DNA of 6,385 nt, from the NCBI GenBank assembly GCA_022447405.1, contig JAKVCE010000131.1, positions 1 through 6,385 on the forward strand, read 5' to 3'. Positions within the stretch are counted from its first letter, which is position 1, and every line of letters starts with the position of its first letter. Positions 1-5,734 of this stretch are shown piece after piece. Position numbers and translations under genes: made by a program. This stretch comes from Planctomycetota bacterium. Its GTDB lineage: Bacteria > Planctomycetota > UBA1135 > GCA-002686595. Under the pieces are notes generated by a model. It saw only the letters and a program-made list of their open reading frames with translations. It was not told the origin of the DNA and searched no databases.

Positions 1-1
1 G

Positions 2-181
2 GTCTGGGTGGAGCGGCTGAAAAAGGCCAGCGTGACCTTCGGATACCTGATCCGCTGCCCAGCTGAGGAGCGCGTCGTCTTGAGCGCCGAGGTGGAGCTG
101 GCCTGCGCGAGGCTCTCGAAGGATGGGCTGAAGGTGTGCGCCCTCCCTCAAGACCTCGCTCAGGCCCTAGGAGGGGAGTGA
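2..181 (+). CDS. Acyl-CoA thioesterase, hotdog fold (YbgC/4HBT-like), C-terminal fragment
   Basis: This is the last 59 codons of a gene that begins outside the window; the stop is TGA at 179-181. The fragment reads VWVERLKKASVTFGYLIR, followed by an acidic turn, a strand (VVLSAEVELACARL), a short turn (SKDGLK) and a closing segment like LPQDLAQAL. This order of strands ending in a 'P-x-x-L' helix is typical of the C-terminal half of 4-hydroxybenzoyl-CoA thioesterase-like hotdog proteins, which hydrolyse acyl-CoA thioesters in the cytoplasm and are about 130-150 residues long. The catalytic N-terminal part is not in the window, so substrate and exact subfamily cannot be told. It converges on the minus-strand zinc-ribbon gene with only four bases between the two stop codons. 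The family call rests on pattern recall, not on an alignment. Confidence 0.6.
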   Translation, partial: VWVERLKKASVTFGYLIRCPAEERVVLSAEVELACARLSKDGLKVCALPQDLAQALGGE

Positions 182-185
182 GGCC

Positions 186-416
186 TCACTCTGGCCTGCA
201 CAGGCGGAGCGTTGAAGGGGCCGTCATGGGCTCACCGACAGCGTCTTGATCCACCTCAGAGGCCAGCTCTTCCAGGCGATACCCAGGGAGCAGCGGGGGC
301 ACCATGGCCAGGTGACGATCTCTGCAGGCGGGGCATCTCTGGCCGCTCTCAAGCCGGTTTAAGGCCTCTACGGGCCCTCCACACTGCATGCAGGTCGCTC
401 CGATGCGTCCACTCAT
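186..416 (-). CDS. Small zinc-ribbon protein of unknown function
   Basis: A 76-residue protein if started at the ATG at 416; an in-frame GTG at 425 would add three residues. I prefer the ATG because a GAGGGG purine run lies just upstream of it, although the spacing is tight. Two CxxC pairs (Cys9/Cys12 and Cys28/Cys31), with 15 residues between them, should bind one zinc ion. The segment between and after them (GGPVEALNRLESGQRCPAC, then a run with PPLLPG) is compositionally protein-like and reads as a real coding region, unlike the long + strand frame across the same DNA. There is no signal peptide or membrane segment, and the C-terminal third looks disordered. Zinc ribbons of this kind can bind nucleic acid or protein or be purely structural, so no function is assigned. 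It is transcribed away from the isc operon and converges on the thioesterase gene. Confidence 0.62.
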   Translation of the reverse strand: MSGRIGATCMQCGGPVEALNRLESGQRCPACRDRHLAMVPPLLPGYRLEELASEVDQDAVGEPMTAPSTLRLCRPE

Positions 417-556
417 ACCCCTCACATCGGCGGATCAGGGGCCCTGCCTTGAACAGAGGCTTCAGGACCTCCCCCAGGACCGTCGATGAGAATGAAGGTT
501 CCTTAAGTAAACGAGAGGTTTTGGGCGGTTCCCGCTGTCCAGATCCTGCTCTGAGG

Positions 557-569
557 CCTAATATTTAGG
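557..569. repeat. Short AT-rich palindrome
   Basis: CCTAA, three bases TAT, TTAGG: a perfect five-base inverted repeat with a three-base centre in an AT-rich patch. It lies about 110 bases upstream of the iscR start and about 140 bases upstream of the minus-strand gene start. It could be a regulator site or the -10 region of a promoter (TAATAT within it), but it is short enough to occur by chance. Confidence 0.25.
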
Positions 570-637
570 GTCGGCAGGGTGCAAATGGCCTCCCCGCCTA
601 CCGGTCGCTGGATGAGCGGCCTATTTTTACTCCCTTA

Positions 638-660
638 ATTGGCACCCGATTGGTGCTAAT
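638..660. promoter_or_regulatory. Candidate IscR operator (inverted repeat) upstream of iscR
   Basis: The left arm is ATTGGCACC (638-646), the centre CGATT (647-651) and the right arm GGTGCTAAT (652-660). The arms are complementary at eight of nine positions. The 23-base span is in the size range bound by a dimeric Rrf2-family regulator, and the right arm ends 16 bases before the iscR ATG, where it would overlap a promoter -10 region (GCTAAT at 655-660 matches TATAAT at four positions). Autoregulation by IscR is the rule in known isc operons, so I infer that this is the operator. The bases do not follow the E. coli type 1 or type 2 IscR consensus closely, so the assignment rests on position and symmetry. 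Confidence 0.5.
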
Positions 661-676
661 AGACGTACATCCCACC

Positions 677-1162
677 ATGCTGAGACTCACCAAACGCGCC
701 GAGTACGGGCTCACCGCCCTCGTCCACCTCGTGGACCACAGCGGGGAGACCGTGAGCGCTCGCAAGATCAGCGAACACTACAGCCTCCCCCATCGCTTGG
801 TCGGGGAAGCCTTGAAGGACCTCTGCCGCGCAGGGTTCCTCCACTCTGAGCGCGGCCCCGCAGGCGGCTATCAGCTAGCTCGCCAGCCTGGGTCCCTCAC
901 CGTCGGCGAGGCCGTCGCCGCCCTTGAGGGCGCACCGGAAGGCACAGACTGTGAGGCGAAGGCGCTCGTCGGCCTCGGATACGGCCCCCTCGGAGACCTC
1001 AACGTCGAGTCGAAGTGCCTCATCCGCTCCCCACTGCACAAGATCCAAGAAGACATCTGGCGCCAGTTCGAGCGCACGACGATCCAAGAGCTCGCCTCAC
1101 CCGAGTTCACCTTGCTGCGTAATGAACGCGGCACCCTCCAACCACTCCAGACCAGCGCCTGA
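677..1162 (+). CDS. iscR: Rrf2-family Fe-S cluster regulator IscR
   Basis: A 161-residue transcriptional regulator, about the size of E. coli IscR (162). It opens with MLRLTKRAEYGLTALVHL, the usual start of the Rrf2 winged-helix DNA-binding domain (about residues 1-83), which ends in the wing motif GPAGGYQLAR (60-69). The start at 677 is chosen because family members begin here; a TTG nine codons upstream would lie inside the operator dyad. No good ribosome binding site is visible. E. coli IscR holds a [2Fe-2S] cluster with three cysteines (92, 98, 104) and His107. Here only Cys92 and Cys114 are found, with a 21-residue Gly/Leu-rich gap lacking cysteine; Cys50 lies in the DNA-binding domain. 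After Cys114 the helix PLHKIQEDIW...TTIQEL is family-like. It is first in the operon and probably represses it according to Fe-S status. The family is sure; cluster binding is less so. Confidence 0.88.
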   Translation: MLRLTKRAEYGLTALVHLVDHSGETVSARKISEHYSLPHRLVGEALKDLCRAGFLHSERGPAGGYQLARQPGSLTVGEAVAALEGAPEGTDCEAKALVGLGYGPLGDLNVESKCLIRSPLHKIQEDIWRQFERTTIQELASPEFTLLRNERGTLQPLQTSA

Positions 1163-1179
1163 GCGACAGGACGCACCCC

Positions 1180-2397
1180 ATGGAACTCCCGATCTATCTC
1201 GACTACCAAGCGACAACCCCCGTCGACCCCCGCGTTCTCGAGGCGATGATGCCGTACTTCACGCACGCCTTTGGGAACGCAGCCAGCCGCTCGCACTCCT
1301 TCGGCTGGGACGCTGAGGGCGCGGTCGACAAGGCCCGCAAGCAGATCGCCTCTCTGATCGGCGCCTCCTCCAAAGAGATCATCTTCACCTCTGGCTCTAC
1401 AGAGGGCATCAACCTCGCCATCAAGGGCGCGGTCGAGATGCACGGCGCCAAGGGCAAGCACATCATCACGACCCTCGTCGAGCACAAGGCCGTACTCGAC
1501 ACCTGCAAGCACCTAGAGAAGCAAGGCTGCGAGGTCACCTACCTCGAGCCCGACTCCACGGGGCTCGTCACCGCAGAGCAGGTCGCGGAGGCGATCCGTG
1601 AGGACACGGTCATGGTCGCGATGATCTGGGCCAACAACGAGATCGGCACGGTCAACCCGATCCGCGAGATCGGCGCGGTCTGCCATGAGCGCGGCGTCCT
1701 CTTCTTCGTGGACGGCACGCAAGCGGTCGGCAAGATCCCCGTGGACGTGGGCGCCGACAACGTGGACCTCATGTGCCTCTCTGGACACAAGATCTATGGC
1801 CCCAAGGGCGTCGGTTGCCTCTATGTGCGCCGCCGCAACCCGCGGGTTCGGATCGTCGCCCAGATGGACGGCGGAGGCCACGAGCGCGGGATGCGCTCCG
1901 GAACGATCAACGTCCCCGGCGTCGTCGGGCTCGGGGCGGCCTGCGCGGTCGCCGAGGAAGACCTCGAGAAAGACGCAGCGCACTCGATCGCGCTGCGTGA
2001 GCGCTTCGAGGAGAAGGTGCTCGCAGAGCTCGACTACACGACCGTCAACGGGAACCACGAGCACAGGCTCCCTGGCTGCTCAAACGTCTCCTTCTGCTAC
2101 GTCGAGGGCGAGTCCCTCATCATGGGCGTCAAAGACCTCGCCGTGAGCTCAGGCTCCGCCTGCACCTCGGCGAGCTTAGAGCCTAGCCACGTCCTGCGCG
2201 CCTGCGGCGTGGGAGACGAGCTCGCTCACAGCTCAATCCGCTTCGGCTTCGGTCGGATGACAACCGAAGAAGATGTGGACTTCGCAGCCGAGCAAGTCAT
2301 CAGCGCGGTGAAGCGACTCCGCGAGCTCTCTCCCCTCTACGAGATGGTGCTTGAAGGCGTCGACCTCTCCACCGTCCAGTGGCAAGCAGAGCACTGA
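1180..2397 (+). CDS. iscS: Cysteine desulfurase IscS
   Basis: A 405-residue PLP enzyme, nearly equal to E. coli IscS (404). It converts L-cysteine to L-alanine and hands the sulfur as a persulfide to IscU and other acceptors in the cytoplasm. All key parts are present: the start PIYLDYQATTPVD, His102 stacked on the PLP ring, Asp178 and Gln181 (VDGTQAVGKI), the PLP-binding Lys204 in SGHKIYGPKG, and the catalytic Cys328 in SSGSACTSASLEPS, on the long mobile loop of class I (IscS/NifS) desulfurases rather than the SufS type. The C-terminal end (SPLYEMVLEGVDL...W) matches the IscS tail that contacts IscU. The start is supported by CAGGA at 1167-1171, well spaced from the ATG. It lies 17 bases after iscR, so it is most likely on the same transcript. 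Leucine is mostly CTC. No oddities. Confidence 0.98.
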   Translation: MELPIYLDYQATTPVDPRVLEAMMPYFTHAFGNAASRSHSFGWDAEGAVDKARKQIASLIGASSKEIIFTSGSTEGINLAIKGAVEMHGAKGKHIITTLVEHKAVLDTCKHLEKQGCEVTYLEPDSTGLVTAEQVAEAIREDTVMVAMIWANNEIGTVNPIREIGAVCHERGVLFFVDGTQAVGKIPVDVGADNVDLMCLSGHKIYGPKGVGCLYVRRRNPRVRIVAQMDGGGHERGMRSGTINVPGVVGLGAACAVAEEDLEKDAAHSIALRERFEEKVLAELDYTTVNGNHEHRLPGCSNVSFCYVEGESLIMGVKDLAVSSGSACTSASLEPSHVLRACGVGDELAHSSIRFGFGRMTTEEDVDFAAEQVISAVKRLRELSPLYEMVLEGVDLSTVQWQAEH

Positions 2398-2449
2398 TCC
2401 AAAGACAACGAACAACTCACACTCATCAACCCAGAACCAGAGCTCAACC
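2398..2449 (+). other. A/C-rich untranslated spacer before iscU
   Basis: The 52 bases between the iscS stop and the iscU ATG contain 22 A, 20 C, 5 G and 5 T by my count, in a region otherwise rich in G. The transcript here should be almost without secondary structure, and there is no Shine-Dalgarno sequence close to the iscU start. It is the longest gap within the isc genes. A single-stranded A/C-rich leader can help ribosomes load without Shine-Dalgarno pairing and can also be open to small RNAs or RNases; which applies here is not shown. Confidence 0.5.
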
Positions 2450-2842
2450 ATGGCTTACAGCGACAAGGTCGTTGACCACTACAACAACCCCCGGAACGTC
2501 GGATCCCTCGATAAGGACTCCGAGAACGTCGGAACAGGCGTCGTCGGAGCGCCCGAGTGCGGCGACGTGATGAAGCTCCAGATCGAGGTCGAGGGCGACA
2601 CGATCGTCGACGCCAAGTTCAAGACCTTCGGGTGCGGCTCCGCGATCGCCAGCTCCTCTCTCGCGACAGAGTGGATCAAGGGCAAGAAGGTCGACGAGGC
2701 GCTCGAGATCACGAACACCGAGATCGTCGAAGAGCTCTCGCTCCCCCCCGTCAAGATCCACTGCAGCGTCCTCGCCGAGGACGCCATCAAGTCAGCTATC
2801 GCTGACTACAAGCAGAAGAGCAGCGACGGAGACGAGGCATGA
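2450..2842 (+). CDS. iscU: Fe-S cluster assembly scaffold IscU
   Basis: A 130-residue scaffold (E. coli IscU has 128) on which the [2Fe-2S] cluster is built from IscS-derived sulfur and iron. The family start MAYSDKVVDHYNNPRNVG sets the initiation codon; the reading frame is open further upstream, but that stretch is only Ser/Thr-rich spacer translation. Cluster ligands are all present: Cys37 and Asp39 in GAPECGDVMKLQI, Cys62 in FGCGSAIASSS, and His104-Cys105. The LPPVK motif (98-102), recognised by HscA, lies just before the last cysteine, as in the canonical ISC type and unlike SufU. The C-terminal tail is charged and looks flexible. The stop overlaps the iscA start (ATGA), so the two are probably translationally coupled. 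No near-start ribosome binding site is seen. Confidence 0.98.
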   Translation: MAYSDKVVDHYNNPRNVGSLDKDSENVGTGVVGAPECGDVMKLQIEVEGDTIVDAKFKTFGCGSAIASSSLATEWIKGKKVDEALEITNTEIVEELSLPPVKIHCSVLAEDAIKSAIADYKQKSSDGDEA

Positions 2843-3165
2843 TCGAGGTCACTGAGAAGGCCGCGGCCGAGGTCCAGCGCATCCTCACTGAGCAGGAGCT
2901 CCCTGAGCAGACCGCGCTCCGAGTGGGCGTCAAGGGCGGGGGCTGCTCCGGCTTCTCCTACACGCTCGGCTTCGACGACCAGTTCAACGAGATCGACCAG
3001 ATCTCAGAGTCTCAAGGCGTTCGCGTCGTGTGCGACCCGAAGAGCTTCCTCTACCTGAACGGCACCTACGTCGACTTCGAGGACAACCTCATGGGGCGCG
3101 GCTTCAAGTTCGTGAACCCGAACGCCTCCAAGACCTGCGGCTGCGGCGAGTCCTTCAGCGTCTAA
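2839..3165 (+). CDS. iscA: A-type Fe-S carrier protein IscA
   Basis: A 108-residue A-type carrier (usual length 105-110) that receives iron or Fe-S clusters and passes them to apoproteins, notably in [4Fe-4S] maturation. The three invariant cysteines are present: Cys36 in GGGCSGFSYTL, and Cys100 and Cys102 in the C-terminal TCGCGESF. The segment FEDNLMGRGFKFVNPNAS before the last pair is also typical. The start overlaps the iscU stop by four bases, and GGAG at 2828-2831 stands seven bases before it, a good ribosome binding site. Cys65 is an extra, non-family cysteine. IscA, ErpA and SufA are alike in sequence; the name IscA rests mainly on its place in the isc operon. Confidence 0.95.
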   Translation: MIEVTEKAAAEVQRILTEQELPEQTALRVGVKGGGCSGFSYTLGFDDQFNEIDQISESQGVRVVCDPKSFLYLNGTYVDFEDNLMGRGFKFVNPNASKTCGCGESFSV

Positions 3166-3180
3166 GCTCACCGCCGAGAG

Positions 3181-3810
3181 ATGACCTCTTGCCCCCACTG
3201 CGGCGCGGAGCTTGAGACCCCCTTGGGGTGCGGCGTGTGCCAGGTCCCGCTAGAGGTCGAAGGCGCGGTAGACCCCTTCACCCTCCTCGGGATCGCCCTC
3301 TCCTTCTCTCTGGACGTGGAGGAGCTGCGCTCACGCCACCTCAAGATCTCTCGCTGGATCCACCCTGACTACTTCGCGGCCTCACCCGAGCTGCGCGCGC
3401 TCGCTGAGACCAACACCGGACTCTTGAACGGGGCGCTCGAGGCCTTAGACGAGCCCCTCCGCCGCGCCGAGTGCCTCCTCGAGAGCCGCGGCGGTCCCAG
3501 CGAAGCCGAGGTCAAAGACATGCCTCAGGCCTTCCTCATGGAGGTCCTCGAGTGGAGCGAGACCCTCGACGAGGCCCGCGCAGCTGCGGCGGGATCGCCA
3601 GAGCGCGAAGCCGCGTTCAAGCTGGGGCCGAGCCTCCATGATGAGCGCGCCGCGCGCATCGACACCATCACCGCGCTCCTCGACCCGCTCCCTGCGACCG
3701 CGAGCGAACACCTCACCACCGCCCGACACGAGCTCAACGCCGTGCGCTACTTGGACCGCGCGCTGCGAGAGCTCGAGTCCCTGCGCCTCGCCGAAGCCGA
3801 GGCCCGCTGA
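3181..3810 (+). CDS. hscB: Co-chaperone HscB (J-domain) with N-terminal zinc-ribbon-like segment
   Basis: A 209-residue J-protein, longer than E. coli HscB (171). It brings IscU to the Hsp70 HscA and stimulates its ATPase. In order: a zinc-ribbon-like segment with Cys4/Cys7 and Cys17/Cys20; the HscB-type J-domain entry (DPFTLLGIALSFSLDVEEL, from residue 31); HPD at 61-63, followed by Tyr-Phe; and the C-terminal three-helix domain that binds IscU, with FLMEVLEW (118-125) where the family has FLME-like residues and VRYLDRAL near the end. E. coli HscB lacks the cysteine segment, while eukaryotic HSC20 has a comparable CxxC...CxxC piece and an aromatic residue after HPD. The ATG at 3181 has GAGAG directly before it, very tight; starting later would lose the cysteines. 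It lies 15 bases after iscA and 12 before hscA. The name is well supported; zinc binding is inferred. Confidence 0.93.
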   Translation: MTSCPHCGAELETPLGCGVCQVPLEVEGAVDPFTLLGIALSFSLDVEELRSRHLKISRWIHPDYFAASPELRALAETNTGLLNGALEALDEPLRRAECLLESRGGPSEAEVKDMPQAFLMEVLEWSETLDEARAAAAGSPEREAAFKLGPSLHDERAARIDTITALLDPLPATASEHLTTARHELNAVRYLDRALRELESLRLAEAEAR

Positions 3811-3822
3811 GAAAAACTGATC

Positions 3823-5694
3823 ATGGGTTACATCGAACTCAACGTCCTCAACAACCAGTCCTCCCTCGCGATGGGGATCGACCTCGGAACCACGAACTCA
3901 CTCGCAGCCGTCTGGAAAGACGGTCGGCCCGTGATCGTCCACCCCGAAGGCAAGAGCGGGAGCATCCCCTCCGTCATCCACTTTCCCACGGACGGATCCC
4001 AGCTGAAGATCGGCCGTGAGGGCCGCGACCACGCCGCCGCTGCCCCTGAGCGCACGCTCTTCAGCGTGAAGCGCCTGATGGGCCGCCCCGAGGCCGACGT
4101 GCAGGACGAGCTCGCGCGAGTCCCCTTCCCGACGAGCGAGGGCGAAGACGGCGTGCTGCGAGTCAACGTCGACGGCCGCGAGTTCACGCCGCAGGAGCTC
4201 TCCGCCCTCATCCTGAACAGAGTGCACGACCACGGCTGCCGCGCGCTCAATGACGAGAAGCCCGATCGTGTCGTCATCACCGTCCCGGCCTACTTCGATG
4301 ACGCTCAACGACAAGCCACCCGCGACGCCGCTCGCCTCGCTGGTCTCGACGTCCTCCGCATCGTCAATGAACCCACCGCAGCCTGCCTGGCCTACGGCCT
4401 CGATCAGGAGAAGTCCGGGAACGTCGTCGTCTACGACCTCGGCGGCGGGACCTTCGACGTCTCTGTGCTGTCGATCGCCGATGGCGTGTTCAAGGTCCTC
4501 TCCACTGCTGGTGACACACACCTCGGGGGTGATGACTTCGACAACGCCCTCGTCGGCCTGATCATCGATGGACTCCAGGGAGACCTCACCGAGGAGGAGC
4601 TGAAGGACCCAGGCTTCCTCACCGCCGCGAGGCTCTCCGCTGAGCGCTGCAAGCACGCCCTCTCCACAGACCCCCAGGCAGAGCTCCACATGGTCCTCGC
4701 ATCGCGCGGGGTCACGTTCCACCGGACCGTGACGCGGAGCGAGTTTGAAGACCTCGTCCGACCCTTGGTCGAGCGCACCATCGACAGCTGCAGGCGCGCC
4801 CTCTCGGACGCCAACCTGGAGCCCGGAGACATCGACGAGGTCGTCATGGTGGGCGGATCGACGCGCGTGCCCATGGTGCAGGCCGCGGTCGAGTCCTTCT
4901 TCGGTCGCATCCCTCACACCGAGCTGAACCCTGACGAGGTCGTCGCGCTCGGCGCCGCGGTCCAGGCGCACATCTTGATCGGCGGCAGCAGGGACATGCT
5001 CCTCCTGGACGTCATCCCGCTCTCCCTCGGCCTCGAGACGGTCGGCGGCGCGATCTCCAAGCTCGTGATGCGCAACTCGACCATCCCCTGCTCGGTCACC
5101 GAGGGCTTCACCACCTACGCCGACAATCAGACTGGCATCGACTTCCACGTCGTCCAAGGTGAGCGCGAGATGGTCTCCGACTGTCGCTCGCTCGCGAAGT
5201 TCCAGCTCAAGGGGATACCGCCCATGCCCGCAGGCATGGCGCGTGTCGCCGTGCGCTTCCACGTGGACGCGGACGGTCTCCTCACAGTGAGCGCGCGAGA
5301 GGAGTCCACTGGGGCCTCGACTCGCGTCGAGGTCGAGCCCATGAGCGGGCTCTCCGATGAGGAGGTCGAGCGCATGCTGCTCTCTAGCGTCGAGCACGCC
5401 GAAGAGGACTTCGCTGTGCGACGTGCCGCAGACCTCGTGACGGAGATCGGGACGATGCGCACAGCCACTGAGCGGAGCCTCGAGGGGGTGCGCGAGCATC
5501 TCGACCGAGAGACGCTCGAGGACATCGAGGCTGCGCTAGCCGCCTCAAGAGAGGCCGACACGGGCGGCACGGACGCAGAGAGACTCCAGGCGGTCCGCGA
5601 CGAGCTCGAGCGGGCCACCCTGCCCCTCGCAGCGCTGCTCATGGACGACGTCGCCAAGGCTGCCCTCTCTGGTAAGCGCCTAGAAGACGTCTGA
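3823..5694 (+). CDS. hscA: Hsp70-family Fe-S assembly chaperone HscA
   Basis: A 623-residue Hsp70 (E. coli HscA has 616) that uses ATP to bind the LPPVK motif of IscU and drive cluster release to acceptors. Nucleotide-binding domain: DLGTTNS at 20-26, Lys83 in FSVKRLMGR, NEPTAACLAYGLD from 182, the phosphate-loop DLGGGTFD at 205-212 and VGGSTRVP from 343. The interdomain linker is LLLDVIPLSLG (393-403), followed by the substrate-binding beta domain and a helical lid, ending ALSGKRLEDV. Features that separate HscA from DnaK are the FSVKRLMGR context, QGERE...DCRSLAKFQLKGIP, and the lack of DnaK's acidic, disordered C-terminal tail. An internal ATG at codon 17 would remove the N-terminal strand, so the first ATG is kept. 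No strong ribosome binding site is visible. It lies 12 bases after hscB; neither fdx nor iscX follows. Confidence 0.97.
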   Translation: MGYIELNVLNNQSSLAMGIDLGTTNSLAAVWKDGRPVIVHPEGKSGSIPSVIHFPTDGSQLKIGREGRDHAAAAPERTLFSVKRLMGRPEADVQDELARVPFPTSEGEDGVLRVNVDGREFTPQELSALILNRVHDHGCRALNDEKPDRVVITVPAYFDDAQRQATRDAARLAGLDVLRIVNEPTAACLAYGLDQEKSGNVVVYDLGGGTFDVSVLSIADGVFKVLSTAGDTHLGGDDFDNALVGLIIDGLQGDLTEEELKDPGFLTAARLSAERCKHALSTDPQAELHMVLASRGVTFHRTVTRSEFEDLVRPLVERTIDSCRRALSDANLEPGDIDEVVMVGGSTRVPMVQAAVESFFGRIPHTELNPDEVVALGAAVQAHILIGGSRDMLLLDVIPLSLGLETVGGAISKLVMRNSTIPCSVTEGFTTYADNQTGIDFHVVQGEREMVSDCRSLAKFQLKGIPPMPAGMARVAVRFHVDADGLLTVSAREESTGASTRVEVEPMSGLSDEEVERMLLSSVEHAEEDFAVRRAADLVTEIGTMRTATERSLEGVREHLDRETLEDIEAALAASREADTGGTDAERLQAVRDELERATLPLAALLMDDVAKAALSGKRLEDV

Positions 5695-5719
5695 GCGCAA
5701 CGGGATGGCGCGAGGCCGT

Positions 5720-5725
5720 TAGAAT
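5720..5725 (+). promoter_or_regulatory. Possible -10 element before gpmA
   Basis: TAGAAT matches the sigma70 -10 consensus TATAAT at five of six positions. Transcription from it would start at about 5732, only a few bases before the gpmA ATG, giving an almost leaderless message. That would agree with the lack of a Shine-Dalgarno sequence there. No good -35 box is seen 16-18 bases upstream, so this is tentative. gpmA could instead be read through from hscA, since no terminator is visible in the 40-base spacer. Confidence 0.3.
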
Positions 5726-5734
5726 GTCGGCGTC

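Larger units (their letters stand above)
417..676. other. Intergenic region between the zinc-ribbon gene and iscR
   Basis: 260 bases with no convincing gene. It separates two divergently transcribed genes, so it should contain a promoter for each. It is more AT-rich than its surroundings from about 480 on. It contains a short direct repeat (CAGGACC at 463-469 and 475-481), an AT-rich palindrome at 557-569, a T-run at 624-628 and the dyad at 638-660 just before iscR. I could not pick out a convincing -35/-10 pair for either direction, and I see no clear hairpin with a T-tail. A + strand frame from 212 to 568 reaches into it but looks like a shadow. Confidence 0.6.

Noticed and set aside
463..481. 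Direct repeat CAGGACC
   Set aside because: Only two seven-base copies, with no further units or related structure, so probably chance.
212..568. 118-codon + strand frame upstream of iscR
   Set aside because: It overlaps the zinc-ribbon gene on the opposite strand, its product is Arg/Pro/Ser-rich without motifs, and the minus-strand frame makes a far better protein.
639..657. Sigma54 promoter (TTGGCAC ... GTGCT)
   Set aside because: The GG and GC pairs are 14 bases apart from start to start, not the 12 required for the -24/-12 elements. The likeness comes from the dyad.
650..676. Earlier TTG start of iscR, nine codons upstream
   Set aside because: It would start inside the dyad proposed as the operator, and Rrf2 proteins begin at the M-L-R-L-T position.
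871..1512. 213-codon frame on the - strand across iscR and iscS
   Set aside because: It runs across two clear genes on the other strand, with no domain-like sequence. It is a shadow of their codon bias.
2351..2449. N-terminal extension of IscU by 33 residues
   Set aside because: The extension overlaps the end of iscS and is low-complexity Ser/Thr/Asn sequence. IscU proteins begin at the Met of MAYSDKVVDHY.
3898..5499. Long open frame of 533 codons on the - strand inside hscA
   Set aside because: It lies wholly antisense to a clear hscA. Its translation is rich in Asp, Glu, Val, Gly, Arg and His without any recognisable domain, as expected for the complement of GC-rich codons.
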